From Acidobacteriota bacterium (GTDB lineage: Bacteria > Acidobacteriota > Terriglobia > Acidiferrales > UBA7541), in assembly GCA_013289955.1 (NCBI GenBank), contig JABCYZ010000005.1:62001-126000 (forward strand): a stretch of 64,000 nucleotides of DNA, given 5' to 3'. Made by a program: the position numbers and the translations under genes. How positions within the stretch are numbered: position 1 is the stretch's first letter; every line of letters begins with the position of its first letter. Positions 9,189 to 20,744 of this stretch are shown here, piece by piece. A model generated the notes under the pieces. That model was not told the origin of the DNA. It ran no database searches and saw nothing but the letters and a program-made list of their open reading frames with translations.

Positions 9189-9998
9189 GTGTCCTTTCCC
9201 AGGAAACGCACGGGCTTTTCCGGCGGAGAATCCAAAGCAGGGCTTTTGCTGGCATCGAGCTTCCTGGCTCTCGGGGTGGCTTGTGCTGCCACGGCGCAGA
9301 CAAAAGAGAAATTGCCTACGGCCGAGAAGGTTCTGGACCGCTATGTGGAAGTCACGGGCGGCCGGGAGGCTCTCTTGCGTTACAAATCCATGACCATGCA
9401 CGGACGCGGACAAGACCCGGCTAAGAATATCGAACGCGAGGGGGTGTTTTACACAAAAGACGGAAAAATGCTGCAAAGAATCCTGCTTCCCGGCGGCAAG
9501 ACAGATGAGTCTGGCTACGACGGCCAAACTGCGTGGGACCTGGGCCCGGATGGAAAGGCCGTGATCCACGAGGGAGACGAAATCAAAACCATCGCGCGCG
9601 ACGCGGACATGTATTACCACCTGCGGGTGATGAAATATTTCAAGTCGATGGAGGTGGTGGATGTGAAGGAGTTCAACGGGCGCGCCTGTTACCACCTGAA
9701 AGGAATCAACAACTGGGGGAAAGTGAACGAGCAATTCTACGACAAGGAAAACGGGCTGCTGGTCGGCTACGCGTTCAACACAGCCTGGCGCGGCGGGGAC
9801 GGCGACGCTACCGAGACGTTTGAGGAATACAAGGATTTTGGAGGCGTTCGGATGGCCACCAAGAATACCCACCGCGAGGGCGGCGACGTTTCCATCTTCC
9901 GGATTACTTCGGTGACCTACGATGACGTGAGCGACGACGTCTTTAGATTGCCCGAGGCGGTAAGAGCCGCGCTGGCGGCGAAGAAATCCGGCAAGTAA
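9189..9998 (+). CDS. Exported LolA-like outer-membrane lipoprotein-sorting-type protein
   Basis: GTG 9189 is taken as start because a textbook AGGAGG lies five bases upstream; the in-frame ATG 9141 has no such site. The 269-residue product has a signal peptide (hydrophobic AGLLLASSFLALGVACA, ending near TAQ). A domain opening AEKVLDRYVEVTGGREALLRYKSMTMHG is typical of exported proteins annotated as outer-membrane lipoprotein-sorting or LolA-like. Later segments (EGVFYTKDGKMLQ, YDGQTAWDLGPDGK, YHLRVMKYF, QFYDKENGLLVGY, EEYKDFGGVRMATK) fit that beta-rich fold. The exact role, carrier or sensor of lipid-like ligands, is not known. It is transcribed divergently from the AraC gene. Confidence 0.75.
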   Translation: MSFPRKRTGFSGGESKAGLLLASSFLALGVACAATAQTKEKLPTAEKVLDRYVEVTGGREALLRYKSMTMHGRGQDPAKNIEREGVFYTKDGKMLQRILLPGGKTDESGYDGQTAWDLGPDGKAVIHEGDEIKTIARDADMYYHLRVMKYFKSMEVVDVKEFNGRACYHLKGINNWGKVNEQFYDKENGLLVGYAFNTAWRGGDGDATETFEEYKDFGGVRMATKNTHREGGDVSIFRITSVTYDDVSDDVFRLPEAVRAALAAKKSGK

Positions 9999-10053
9999 CC
10001 TCCGCGCGCTGGCCGACGTTGCTGAAGGTGGAATTTTCTGCTCCAATTCTTCT

Positions 10054-10755
10054 GTGACCGCCGCGAAAAAGATAGCGCTTCCAAGAATTCTCATCTTTGA
10101 CGTGGACGGGGTGCTGGTGGACGTTCGCCGCTCGTATTGGCTTTCCGGACTCGAGACGATGCGTTTTCTTACGGGAAAGCGGCTCTCCTGGGCCGAGCTG
10201 CATAAATGGAAAAGCAAACCGGGCAACAACGACGATTGGAGCATGGTCTCGAATTGGGCTACGGCGCTCGGACGGCCGACTACGTACGAAGAGGCGCGCG
10301 AGGCGTTTCAGCAATTCTATTGGGGCGGGAACGGCAAGCCCGGCAATGTGCGTAAGGAGAAGTTTGTTGTTACGCCCGGCCAAATCGAACGATGGGCGCG
10401 ACGGTTCGAGCTGAATCTTTTTACCGGGCGCACGCGGCAGGAGTTTTCCCATACCTTTGACCGTTGGGCAGCGGCGCGTTACTTCCGGACGGTCGTGACC
10501 ATGGACGACGTAAAGAGGAAGAAGCCTTATCCTGACGGCTTGCTGAAAATACTTGGCCGGCGAGATCCCGACACGGCGCTCTACGCCGGCGATAACATTG
10601 ACGATGCTCTAGCCGCTCGGGACGCGCGTGTTCCCTTCATGGCCATTTTGCCGCGCGGCACGTATGAATACCGGAAACGCGCCGCGCAATTTCGAGATTT
10701 GGGGGCACTCGCGCTGTTGCCTCGCATCGTGGACCTGAACCACTGGCTTGCTTGA
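10054..10755 (+). CDS. HAD-superfamily hydrolase (subfamily IA)
   Basis: A cytoplasmic HAD phosphatase-like protein of 233 residues beginning at GTG 10054. Motif I is seen early (LIFDVDGVLVDV, nucleophile and acid/base Asp). Motif II is LFTGRTRQE, the motif III lysine is in VKRKKPYPDG, and motif IV is YAGDNIDDALAARDA. The cap shows KPGNNDDWSMVSNW, which recalls the HAD group related to imidazoleglycerol-phosphate dehydratase phosphatases; that subfamily link is from memory and uncertain. The substrate is probably a small phosphorylated metabolite. No histidine biosynthesis gene is nearby. Confidence 0.85.
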   Translation: MTAAKKIALPRILIFDVDGVLVDVRRSYWLSGLETMRFLTGKRLSWAELHKWKSKPGNNDDWSMVSNWATALGRPTTYEEAREAFQQFYWGGNGKPGNVRKEKFVVTPGQIERWARRFELNLFTGRTRQEFSHTFDRWAAARYFRTVVTMDDVKRKKPYPDGLLKILGRRDPDTALYAGDNIDDALAARDARVPFMAILPRGTYEYRKRAAQFRDLGALALLPRIVDLNHWLA

Positions 10756-10875
10756 GCCCCGGGGGCCGCCCGATGCTGCGTGTCTTTGCTCGTCAGAAGA
10801 GCGATTGAGGGCGAAGGCTCCACGGAACTTTAGCAACCGGCGGCGGGAATCCTATATAGGACCAGGGGGGCCGCC

Positions 10876-11601
10876 ATGAAGTACTGTGTTTCGCCGATTC
10901 TTCGAGCTCTCGGGATTCTGTTTGCCGCCGCCCTCCTGACGCCTTTTGCGATCGGCGCGCAAGCGCCGGCCGGGCCTTTGCCGGCGGCGCAGCCCCAGCC
11001 TTCGCCTTCTTCAGCGGCCAGCCCGCAAAATCAGCCACCGCGGACCGAGACGCGGACGTCCATCCTTGGCCGATGGAAACTGAACCTCGGCGAGAGCGAC
11101 GATCCGCGGAAGAAAATGGAAGACGCGCGCACAAACAGACCGCGAAGCGGCAACGGAGTGAGTATTGCCGGCTTTCCTATCGGTGGCCATGGCGGGAATC
11201 GGGGCGGTGAGAGCGAAGAGGAGCAGCAGCGAACGCAAAACGTGATTGCGCCCGAGAACTCCATAGTGCTGGCGCAAAAAGATCCGAAAGATCCGGAAGT
11301 CGATCTCACCGACGATCTGAACCGCAAGCGCGCGCTTTTCACCGATGGGCGCAAAGTACAGAAGCCCGATCCGAAGGACGATAGCTATGAGGAGATTGCG
11401 GCGCACTGGGATGGTTCGCGGCTCGTTACGGATGAGAAGGGGCCGCGCGGCGGGAAGATGAGCCGGACGTTCGAACTGTCCTACGACGGCGCCCAGCTTT
11501 ACCTGACGCTTCGCTTGACGGTGGGACGGTCGAATACGCCGGTCGATATACGTTACGTCTACGAACCTGCGCCGGCGAGCGCCTCGCCTGCCAATCCGTG
11601 A
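10876..11601 (+). CDS. Exported hypothetical protein
   Basis: A 241-residue protein with a clear signal peptide (LGILFAAALLTPFAIGAQA). A Pro/Ala/Gln-rich linker follows, then SILGRWKLNLGESDDPRKKMEDAR. That GxWKLNxxxSD start is common in exported acidobacterial proteins of unknown function. The remainder is charged and rich in Gly and Asp (about 75-170), with a beta-rich end (RTFELSYDGAQLYLTLRLTVG, DIRYVYEPA). No catalytic motif is visible. A GGGGGGCC tract just upstream of ATG 10876 is the only ribosome-site candidate. Function unknown. Confidence 0.75.
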   Translation: MKYCVSPILRALGILFAAALLTPFAIGAQAPAGPLPAAQPQPSPSSAASPQNQPPRTETRTSILGRWKLNLGESDDPRKKMEDARTNRPRSGNGVSIAGFPIGGHGGNRGGESEEEQQRTQNVIAPENSIVLAQKDPKDPEVDLTDDLNRKRALFTDGRKVQKPDPKDDSYEEIAAHWDGSRLVTDEKGPRGGKMSRTFELSYDGAQLYLTLRLTVGRSNTPVDIRYVYEPAPASASPANP

Positions 11602-11766
11602 ATAGCAGGCGGCCGGGATCGAGCCCCTTGAGCCCACGGATCCATCCGGAATTCTTCTTGCCACCCGATTCCCTGGCAGCCTTCATCCTTCGTTGACGTT
11701 CCACGCAGCGCGGTCTAATATCCGGCCACCCAAATTGCATCAGACGTTTCACACGAGGAGAACTCC

Positions 11767-12885
11767 TTGGAAAACGGGACTCGAACAACGAAACCACGCC
11801 GGCCTGGGCGCCTGAAGCGCTGGCTGGGCCGGGGATTGCTTGGCCTGCTTATTCTGGTGGTACTGGCCGCGATTCTCGGAGCGAGTTATCAGGCCCTCGG
11901 TAACCGGGCGGACGCACGCAGATTTCCTCAGCAGGGGAAATCCGTTTCGCTGGGGCCGGCGTTTGACAACCTGGCTTTAAGTATCGATTGCCGTGGAGAG
12001 GGAAGTCCGACGGTTGTTCTGGACAGCGGGCTTGGCGTTCCGGCCGTGGGGTGGAATCCCGTACAAACGGAAGTGGCGAAATTCACGCGCGTCTGTTCCT
12101 ACGACCGCGCCGGCTACGGCTGGAGTGGTCGAACTTCCGCGCCGCGCACGAGCACGCAGATCGTGAAAGAGCTGCACGCCTTGCTCGAGGCCGCTGGCGA
12201 AAAAGGGCCGTACATTCTGGTGGGGCACTCCTTTGGCGGCTACAACGTGCGTGTGTACAACGGACAATATCCAGGCGATGTTGCCGGCATGGTGCTGGTG
12301 GATGCTTCTCACGAAGATCAAAACGACCGCATGTCCCCGGCGCTTCAGGAGTTCATGAAAAAATCGATTGCGGATCTCAAGCGCCAGCAGCTGCTTGCGC
12401 CGCTGCTGATTCGGTTTGGCATTGCGCGCTTCTCGATGCGGAACAAGGGAGAAGCTCCCGGCGTGTCGAAGGAATTTGGGCAGGAAATGCTTTACCTCGA
12501 GCTTCAGCCAAAATTTATAGATGCGAGCGCTGGGGAGCTGGGCTCATTTTCTGAGAGCGCGAGTGAGGTCCGGGCCGCTGGTAATTTGGGCGATAAACCG
12601 CTGGTGGTGCTGACGGCCGGCAAATCGACAGATGCATCCCAGTTGCCCGCTGGATTCCCGAAGAAGGAATTCGACGATTTCCACGAGATTTGGGTCAATG
12701 ATCTGCAAGTGAAAGAGGCCCATCTTTCCAGGCGAGGCGAGCGAATCATGGTTCCCGATAGTGATCACATGATTCCCTTTGAGCGGCCGGACGCGATTGT
12801 CGCCGCCATTCACGAAGTCTACCGAGCCTCCAGCGCCTCGGACGCGGCCAAACCTGGCGAAACAGGCCGTTCCGCGCCACGTTGA
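11767..12885 (+). CDS. Membrane-anchored alpha/beta hydrolase
   Basis: A 372-residue alpha/beta hydrolase starting at TTG 11767, six bases after GAGGAG. An N-terminal transmembrane segment (about 24-42, LLGLLILVVLAAILGAS) should anchor it with the catalytic domain outside the cytoplasm. The nucleophile elbow is GHSFGG with Ser155. An upstream CSYDRAGYGWSG strand-loop resembles prolyl-aminopeptidase and esterase relatives. The likely catalytic His is His334 in DSDHMIPFERPD. Its substrate is unknown (ester, lactone or peptide). Its stop codon overlaps the -35 box of the ATP synthase promoter, so it is not part of that operon. Confidence 0.87.
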   Translation: MENGTRTTKPRRPGRLKRWLGRGLLGLLILVVLAAILGASYQALGNRADARRFPQQGKSVSLGPAFDNLALSIDCRGEGSPTVVLDSGLGVPAVGWNPVQTEVAKFTRVCSYDRAGYGWSGRTSAPRTSTQIVKELHALLEAAGEKGPYILVGHSFGGYNVRVYNGQYPGDVAGMVLVDASHEDQNDRMSPALQEFMKKSIADLKRQQLLAPLLIRFGIARFSMRNKGEAPGVSKEFGQEMLYLELQPKFIDASAGELGSFSESASEVRAAGNLGDKPLVVLTAGKSTDASQLPAGFPKKEFDDFHEIWVNDLQVKEAHLSRRGERIMVPDSDHMIPFERPDAIVAAIHEVYRASSASDAAKPGETGRSAPR

Positions 12886-12911
12886 CGCAAAGCTCTATCG
12901 GATGTTATAAA
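12882..12911 (+). promoter_or_regulatory. Promoter of the ATP synthase operon
   Basis: TTGACG at 12882-12887 is followed after 17 bases by TTATAA (12905-12910), or after 18 bases by TATAAA (12906-12911). This is a good sigma-70-type promoter. The -35 box overlaps the TGA of the hydrolase gene. The implied leader is about 120 bases before ATG 13037 and contains GC-rich inverted segments (CCCC...GGGG around 12950-12968) that could fold. Confidence 0.65.
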
Positions 12912-13036
12912 ATACTGTTTATATAGGCAGCGTCAGGCCCACCGTATAGCCCCTTCCCGGGTAGGGGGGCACGGCGCGGCTGCCAATCCGGTGGCCGGTC
13001 CGTGGCCCCAAAGCGAGTTTTAGGCTACACAACTTA

Positions 13037-13513
13037 ATGCAAGAGATTGTTCGCCAATTAGGAGAACTCTTCCTTCAGGCTGTGCCTACAGTCCTGATCA
13101 TCCTCCTTTTTTACTTCATCTTGCGGGCCATTTTCTTTAAGCCGCTGCTTAGTGTGATGGCGGAGCGCGATGCCCGCACGGTCGGCGCCGAGAGAGCCGC
13201 GGAACTGGCCGAGGCGGCAGCCGTTGAGAAGGCGAAGCAGTACCAGGACGCGTTGAAGCAAGCGCGCGCAGAGGTTTACGCCGAGCAGGAAGCGGAGCGG
13301 AAGAAGTTGCTCGACGAACGAACGGAACGGATCAAGACTGCGCGGTTGGCGGCTACGGCAGAGGTGGCTACGGCCAAAGAACGCGTCGCCGGGGAAGTGG
13401 CCGCGGCCCGCCGGGAAATCGAAGCTACCGTTGGACAGCTTTCCGCTGAAATTGCTCGGCGCATTTTGCAATCGCCACCCCGTCCCGGTGGCACTTCGAG
13501 AGAGGCCCGATGA
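13037..13513 (+). CDS. atpF': ATP synthase subunit b' (peripheral stalk)
   Basis: The first gene of the ATP synthase cluster encodes a 158-residue b-type stalk subunit. One transmembrane helix near the N-terminus (VPTVLIILLFYFILRAIFF, about 16-34) is followed by the conserved FKPL segment and a long charged, Ala-rich coiled coil (about 45-145). The stalk holds F1 alpha/beta still against the rotating c-ring. A second, longer b gene follows with a 4-base ATGA overlap, so the two form a b/b' heterodimer pair, translationally coupled. Confidence 0.88.
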   Translation: MQEIVRQLGELFLQAVPTVLIILLFYFILRAIFFKPLLSVMAERDARTVGAERAAELAEAAAVEKAKQYQDALKQARAEVYAEQEAERKKLLDERTERIKTARLAATAEVATAKERVAGEVAAARREIEATVGQLSAEIARRILQSPPRPGGTSREAR

Positions 13514-14124
13514 GGCGAATCTGGAACACGGAAAATCAATCTGGGCAAGCCGGCCGGATGCGCGTTTTTCCGGGTTTGCTGGTTCTCTTTTTCTCGGTCG
13601 CTTTGAGCGCGCACGCTGCCGAGGGGGGCGGGAATTCCGCGACGGAGCAGGCGAGTGAACTTTTCAAGTGGATCAATTTCGCGATCGTTGCGGCGGCTTT
13701 GATCTGGCTGTTCAGCAAGAAATTGCCTGCGTGGTTCCGCGGAAACGCCGAGACGATCAGTTCCCTAATCAGGAAAGCGACCAGTGCGAGGGAAGAAGCG
13801 GAACGGCAGGTTCGCGAGGCAGAAACCAAACTGGCGAATCTCAAGCAGGAGATCGCGGCGCTCCAGGCAACGGCAAAGCAGGAAGCCGCCGCGGAAAGCG
13901 AACGTATCCGGGCACTGGCGGAAAACGATGCGAAAAAGGTTGGCATCGCGGCTCAGGCGGAGATTCAAGCCGCGGAGCGCGCCGCGCGCATGGAATTGAA
14001 GGCCCTGGCTGCATCGCTGGCCGTGGATGGCGCGGAATCCCTGCTTGCCAAGCAGCTCACGCCAGCGGCGCAGGAATCGCTGATGGATAGTTTTGTGAAA
14101 AGCCTCGAGGGGAGGCCGAATTGA
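13510..14124 (+). CDS. atpF: ATP synthase subunit b with N-terminal signal-like extension
   Basis: A 204-residue b subunit. It has two hydrophobic stretches: a signal-peptide-like one (VFPGLLVLFFSVALSAHAA, about 19-37) and the usual membrane anchor (FKWINFAIVAAALIWLFSKK, about 52-71) leading to LPAWF. A coiled coil follows (about 80-160, EEAERQVREAETKLANLKQE). Signal-like extensions on b subunits are known in some Acidobacteriota and Deltaproteobacteria. The ATG overlaps the upstream stop as ATGA, and the gene overlaps atpH by TTGA. Confidence 0.9.
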   Translation: MRRIWNTENQSGQAGRMRVFPGLLVLFFSVALSAHAAEGGGNSATEQASELFKWINFAIVAAALIWLFSKKLPAWFRGNAETISSLIRKATSAREEAERQVREAETKLANLKQEIAALQATAKQEAAAESERIRALAENDAKKVGIAAQAEIQAAERAARMELKALAASLAVDGAESLLAKQLTPAAQESLMDSFVKSLEGRPN

Positions 14125-14657
14125 AGTCGGCAAGCCTGCAATACGCGAACGCGCTCGCGGATGTTGCGCTCGCTCAGGGCGCGGCCGAAGCGGCGCTCAA
14201 GCAATTGGGAGACTTCGCCGCGGCTTTCGGTGAGTCGAGCGAGCTGCGGAATTTTCTGACAAGCCCCGGCGTGGCGCGCGAGGCGAAGCATGGCGTGATT
14301 GAAAAGATTGCAGCCCGCACCGGCGCCGGGAAGATCATTCGCAATTTTCTCTTTCTGATCGCGGATCATCACCGCACGCACATCCTGCCGGAAATTCTTG
14401 CGACGTTTGAAGAGGTCGTCCGGCAACGGCAAGGCATTGCCGAAGCGGAGATTTCCTCGGCCGTCGAGCTGAGCGCGGCGCAGAAAAAGAAATTCTCCCA
14501 AACACTCGAACGTCTTACGGGAAAGAAAATTCAGGCAAAGTATTCGCTGGACCCGGCGTTGCTGGGGGGCGCGGTGGTGCGTGTAGGGGACACGGTTTAT
14601 GACGGTTCGGTGCGCAACAGTTTGAATGAAATGCGCGCGCGTCTCGTGGCGGAATAG
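14121..14657 (+). CDS. atpH: ATP synthase subunit delta
   Basis: A 178-residue delta (OSCP-type) subunit that ties the b stalk to the top of F1. The N-terminal helical domain opens SLQYANALADVALAQG, and the C-terminal part shows the family ending LDPALLGGAVVRVGDTVYDGSVRNSLNEMR. The start is a TTG sharing bases with the upstream TGA (TTGA), a translational-coupling arrangement. Order b'-b-delta-alpha-gamma-beta-epsilon confirms the identity. Confidence 0.93.
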   Translation: MKSASLQYANALADVALAQGAAEAALKQLGDFAAAFGESSELRNFLTSPGVAREAKHGVIEKIAARTGAGKIIRNFLFLIADHHRTHILPEILATFEEVVRQRQGIAEAEISSAVELSAAQKKKFSQTLERLTGKKIQAKYSLDPALLGGAVVRVGDTVYDGSVRNSLNEMRARLVAE

Positions 14658-14672
14658 AATTCAGGAGCAGGC

Positions 14673-16208
14673 ATGGCGAACATCAAAGCGGATGAAATCA
14701 GCAAGATTCTGCGCGAGCAGATTGAGAATTACGAGCAGACCGTTTCCGTGGACGAGGTCGGCGCAATCATCAGCGTTGGCGACGGAATTGCGCGCGTGCA
14801 CGGCCTCGAAAAGGTCATGGCCGGCGAGATGCTTTCCTTTCCGCATAACGTTTTCGGGATCGCGCTAAACCTGGAAGAGGAAGAAGTCGGCGTCGTGCTG
14901 CTGGGTGAGTCGCAGTTGCTGAAAGAAGGCGACGTCGTCAAGCGCACCAACACGATCATGTCCGTCCCGGTGGGCGAAGCGCTCATCGGACGAGTGGTGA
15001 ATCCGCTTGGCGAGCCGGTCGACGGCAAAGGACCCATTACGGCGAAGCAGCGCAATCCCCTCGAGCGCATTGCTCCCGGCGTTTTGGATCGCCAGCCGGT
15101 TCGCGAGCCGCTGCAAACGGGCATCAAAGCCATCGACGCGATGATTCCGATCGGCCGCGGCCAGCGCGAGTTGATCATCGGCGACCGGCAGACGGGCAAG
15201 ACGGCTGTGATTCTCGATACGATTATCAATCAAAAGGGCGGCGACGTTATTTGCATCTATTGCGGGATCGGGCAGAAGCGCTCGACGATCGCGCAGGTAG
15301 TGAAAACGCTGACGGATGCGGGCGCGATGGATTACACCATCATCGTGGCGTCCTCCGCGGCTGAGCCGGCTTCCCTGCAGTACATCGCCCCCTACGCCGC
15401 TTGCGCGATGGGCGAATATTTCCGCGATTCGAAGCGCCACGCCATTACCTTCTACGACGATCTTTCAAAGCACGCGCAGGCCTACCGCGAGATTTCATTG
15501 CTGTTGCGCCGCCCGCCGGGACGCGAAGCGTTTCCTGGCGACGTGTTTTATCTCCACTCGCGCTTGCTGGAACGCGCCGCGAAACTGAATGACAAGCTTG
15601 GCGCGGGATCGTTGACGTCCCTGCCGGTCATTGAAACGCAGGCCGGAGACGTATCGGCCTACATTCCGACAAACGTGATTTCGATTACGGACGGACAGAT
15701 TTATCTCGAAGCCGACCTTTTCAACGCAGGCATCCGGCCCGCGATCAACGTGGGCATTTCCGTAAGCCGCGTCGGCGGCAACGCGCAGATCAAGGCTATG
15801 CGGCAGGTGGCCGGAACGCTGCGCCTGGACATGGCGCAGTACCGCGAGCTCGCGGCTTTCGCTCAGTTTGGAGCAGATCAACTGGACAAAGTGACGCAGG
15901 GGCAGCTTGCGCGCGGCCAGCGGCTGACGGAGATTTTGAAGCAGGACCAATACGTTCCGCTGTCGGTCGAAAAGCAGGTGCTCAGTATTTACGTGGCCAC
16001 GAGCGGCTCGGTCGACAGCATTCCCGTGCCGGAAGTGAGCCGCTTCGAGAAGGAATTTCTCCAGTTCGTCGAGACCAGCAATCCTTCGATTCTGAAAAAT
16101 ATCGCAGAGAAAAAAGCGCTCGACGACGGCATCAAGGCGGAAATCAAGAAAGCGGTCGACAGTTTCAAGGAGCGCTTTACGGCTGCGGTTGCCGCGGCAG
16201 CGAAGTAG
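14673..16208 (+). CDS. atpA: ATP synthase subunit alpha
   Basis: The 511-residue non-catalytic nucleotide-binding subunit of F1. The Walker A is GDRQTGKT at about 170-177. Other alpha signatures are [45 protein letters not shown], the [15 protein letters not shown] segment, [26 protein letters not shown], and the arginine-finger region [17 protein letters not shown]. Length is normal for the family. AGGAGCAGGC precedes ATG 14673. Confidence 0.98.
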   Translation: MANIKADEISKILREQIENYEQTVSVDEVGAIISVGDGIARVHGLEKVMAGEMLSFPHNVFGIALNLEEEEVGVVLLGESQLLKEGDVVKRTNTIMSVPVGEALIGRVVNPLGEPVDGKGPITAKQRNPLERIAPGVLDRQPVREPLQTGIKAIDAMIPIGRGQRELIIGDRQTGKTAVILDTIINQKGGDVICIYCGIGQKRSTIAQVVKTLTDAGAMDYTIIVASSAAEPASLQYIAPYAACAMGEYFRDSKRHAITFYDDLSKHAQAYREISLLLRRPPGREAFPGDVFYLHSRLLERAAKLNDKLGAGSLTSLPVIETQAGDVSAYIPTNVISITDGQIYLEADLFNAGIRPAINVGISVSRVGGNAQIKAMRQVAGTLRLDMAQYRELAAFAQFGADQLDKVTQGQLARGQRLTEILKQDQYVPLSVEKQVLSIYVATSGSVDSIPVPEVSRFEKEFLQFVETSNPSILKNIAEKKALDDGIKAEIKKAVDSFKERFTAAVAAAAK

Positions 16209-16245
16209 GGGTGGAGACGTGAGAGCGATTTTGTAGAGAACAACG

Positions 16246-18569
<2,324 letters not shown>

Positions 18570-18577
18570 ACACCTGG

Positions 18578-19024
18578 ATGCTTCCCGACTCCATCGAGCT
18601 GGTCATCGTTACGCCGGAGCGCCAATTGCTGCGCGAAAGTGTTTCGGAAGCCGTGTTGCCAGGCGCCGACGGCGAGCTTGGCATTTTGCCGGGCCACGCG
18701 CCGCTGATCACCGAGCTCGGTATTGGGGAATTGAGATATCGCGGTACTGACGGCAAAGACGAAGTGCATCTCGCCATTATTCGCGGATTCGCCGAAGTTC
18801 TACAGGAGCGGGTGACGGTGCTGGCGGAAACGGCGGAGCTTGCCGAAGAAATTGACGTGGATCGCGCCAGGCAAGCTCTGGAGCGCGCCCGCGCACGCAT
18901 TGCCGCAAGCGACGCCAACATCGATTGGGATCGCGCCAGTGCCGCGCTGCAACGAGCGCTTATCCGCATCAAAGTGGGAGGATACGCGACCAAACGCCGC
19001 ACGGCGATTGTCGAAGCTCCATGA
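18578..19024 (+). CDS. atpC: ATP synthase subunit epsilon
   Basis: The 148-residue epsilon subunit that couples gamma to the c-ring and can inhibit ATP hydrolysis. The N-terminal beta-sandwich carries the family pattern VTPERQLLRESVSEAVLPGADGELGILPGHAPLITELGIGEL (read in segments). The C-terminal helical hairpin (about 88-140, EEIDVDRARQALERARARIA) is present, so the regulatory domain is intact. It is the last gene of the cluster; genes for a and c are not in the window. Confidence 0.95.
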   Translation: MLPDSIELVIVTPERQLLRESVSEAVLPGADGELGILPGHAPLITELGIGELRYRGTDGKDEVHLAIIRGFAEVLQERVTVLAETAELAEEIDVDRARQALERARARIAASDANIDWDRASAALQRALIRIKVGGYATKRRTAIVEAP

Positions 19025-19098
19025 CGCATTGGGCATTCCTGGTCCATTTCGGTTGCGACCGGACCCGCTGCCGGACATCTAATAGCTAGAGACAATTT

Positions 19099-19353
19099 AT
19101 GGAGCCAATCACGATGTACGGCAGCGCCTGGTGCCCGGACTGCCGCCGGGCAAAATCATTTTTGAAAGAGCGCGGGATCGAATTTCGCGAAGTAGATATC
19201 GAGCGGGATCCCGAAGCCGAAGAGATCGTATTCAAAGCCAACAACGGAAAGCGCAAAATCCCCACCCTGGAGATTGGCGGGCGGTTCTTTGCGTGCAGTC
19301 CCTTCAACGCCGCCGAACTTGCTTCGGAACTGAACATTCCTCTAAATAGCTGA
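19099..19353 (+). CDS. Glutaredoxin-like thiol-disulfide protein
   Basis: An 84-residue thioredoxin-fold protein with a CPDC active site (YGSAWCPDCRRAKSFL, Cys at about 12 and 15). The cis-proline region is KIPTLEIGG, and the C-terminal helix starts SPFNAAELASEL. It resembles NrdH/mycoredoxin-like glutaredoxins, which reduce disulfides in the cytoplasm. It lies 74 bases after atpC with only a weak ribosome site, so it may be read through from the ATP synthase operon. The partner protein is unknown. Confidence 0.88.
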   Translation: MEPITMYGSAWCPDCRRAKSFLKERGIEFREVDIERDPEAEEIVFKANNGKRKIPTLEIGGRFFACSPFNAAELASELNIPLNS

Positions 19354-19449
19354 ACCCGCCTCTGTCCGCGAGGAATCTCTGCCCGGCTTCTGATAAAAGC
19401 CGACAGGGCGTTTCCATTTTTGCCATTGCCATCCTGGCTGTTTGCGGCT

Positions 19450-20616
19450 TCAGTTCAAGGCCACGCCCCGCACCCAGACATTGGTCAGTTGCAATCCTTC
19501 ATCCAGCAAAAGGATATCTGCGTCCGCCCCCACGCGCAGCGCGCCTTTTTTGAACTCAATGCCGAGCAGAGAAGCGGGGTTCAGCGTCAGCATGCGCACC
19601 GCGTCAGCGAGCGGAACTCCCAGCCCAACAATATTTCTCAGTGCCCTGTCCAACGTGAGCGTGCTGCCCGCCAGCTTTCCTTCCGAGTTGCGGCATACTC
19701 CACCGGCTACCGTGACTTCCAGTTTCCCGAGCATGTATTTTCCATCAGGCATTCCTGTCGCCGAAATGCCGTCGCTGATCAGGATCATGTGCTCGGGTCC
19801 CTTGGCCTGGAGCAGCACTTTCATGGCGATTTCTTCCACGTGAACGCCGTCGGCAATCAGCTCCGCACTCACTTCCGGCGAAGTGAGAACGGCTCCGATC
19901 ACGCCGCTGTCCCGGTGCGAAAAGGGCCGCATCGCGTTGTAGACGTGCACTGCGTGGTGGACTCCATGAGCAATCGCCGCGCGGGCCTGCTCGTAGGTCG
20001 CATCGGTGTGGCCCATGGCTACGACCATTCCCGCATTGCGCGCCGCGTCGATGCACGGCATGGCTCCCAGCAGTTCCGGCGCAATCGTCAGAATCTGCGC
20101 GTTCCCGGCGGCCGCCTGCATCAGCTTCTCCAGCATTTCCGAAGACGGCAGCTTCAGCCACTCGGCTGGATGCACTCCCCGCCTCGCCGGACTGAGGAAT
20201 GGCCCCTCGAAATGAATCCCCAGCACCTCCGCCCGTGTGTCGTCCGTTTCGTGCTGTTGCGAAATGTAATGCGCAATTCCTTCGACGCTCCGCATCGTGT
20301 CTTCGGGACTGGCGGTCACCGTGGTAGCCACCATGGAGGTGGTGCCGTGACGCGCGACCGTTTTTGTTACGCTCTGGAGCGCGTCCGCCGTGCCCTCCAT
20401 CACGTCGCGCCCGCCGGCGCCATGGATGTGCACGTCCACGAAACCTGGAACGGCAGTCTTGCCGGATGCGGAGATCTCTTCGGCGCCCGCAGGCAGACGC
20501 ATTCCCTCCCGCAGTCCGAGTTCCTCGATCACCCCGTCGCGGATCAAAATGCCTGCGTCCGTGATTTCCGCGGTGGGAGTCAGCAGCCTTCCGGCGTGCA
20601 ATAGAGTTGTTGGCAT
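19450..20616 (-). CDS. nagA: N-acetylglucosamine-6-phosphate deacetylase
   Basis: An amidohydrolase of 388 residues that removes acetate from GlcNAc-6-phosphate in amino-sugar recycling and chitin or peptidoglycan use. Family residues visible are H63-x-H65 in VPGFVDVHIHG, Glu137 in GIHFEGPFLSPARRG, His203 in MGHTDATYEQ, His224 in HHAVHVYNAM, and catalytic Asp282 in ILISDGISATG. The gene stands alone: no nagB, nagE or GntR-type regulator adjoins it. It faces the glutaredoxin gene tail to tail. No strong Shine-Dalgarno precedes ATG 20616. Confidence 0.94.
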   Translation of the reverse strand: MPTTLLHAGRLLTPTAEITDAGILIRDGVIEELGLREGMRLPAGAEEISASGKTAVPGFVDVHIHGAGGRDVMEGTADALQSVTKTVARHGTTSMVATTVTASPEDTMRSVEGIAHYISQQHETDDTRAEVLGIHFEGPFLSPARRGVHPAEWLKLPSSEMLEKLMQAAAGNAQILTIAPELLGAMPCIDAARNAGMVVAMGHTDATYEQARAAIAHGVHHAVHVYNAMRPFSHRDSGVIGAVLTSPEVSAELIADGVHVEEIAMKVLLQAKGPEHMILISDGISATGMPDGKYMLGKLEVTVAGGVCRNSEGKLAGSTLTLDRALRNIVGLGVPLADAVRMLTLNPASLLGIEFKKGALRVGADADILLLDEGLQLTNVWVRGVALN

Positions 20617-20689
20617 AGTTCAGGTTGTATCGTAGCGGAATCGAACGATCTTTCAAAAATCAAAATGGGACAAAATGAAAAACGGCCAG

Positions 20690-20717
20690 AAAAAAGGGCG
20701 GAGCTGAAGCCCCGCCC
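20690..20717 (-). terminator. Rho-independent terminator after the 20745-21074 gene
   Basis: On the minus strand a 10-base stem (positions 20717-20708 with 20705-20696, one mismatch, 2-base loop) is followed by six U at 20695-20690. It lies 28 bases past the stop of the exported-protein gene. Confidence 0.82.
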
Positions 20718-20744
20718 GTCGATAAAATGCGCTATCGGAAGTGT

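Noticed and set aside
19420..20604. 394-codon open frame antisense to nagA
   Set aside because: nagA shows every catalytic motif on the minus strand; the antisense product is rich in His/Arg as expected from a shadow frame.
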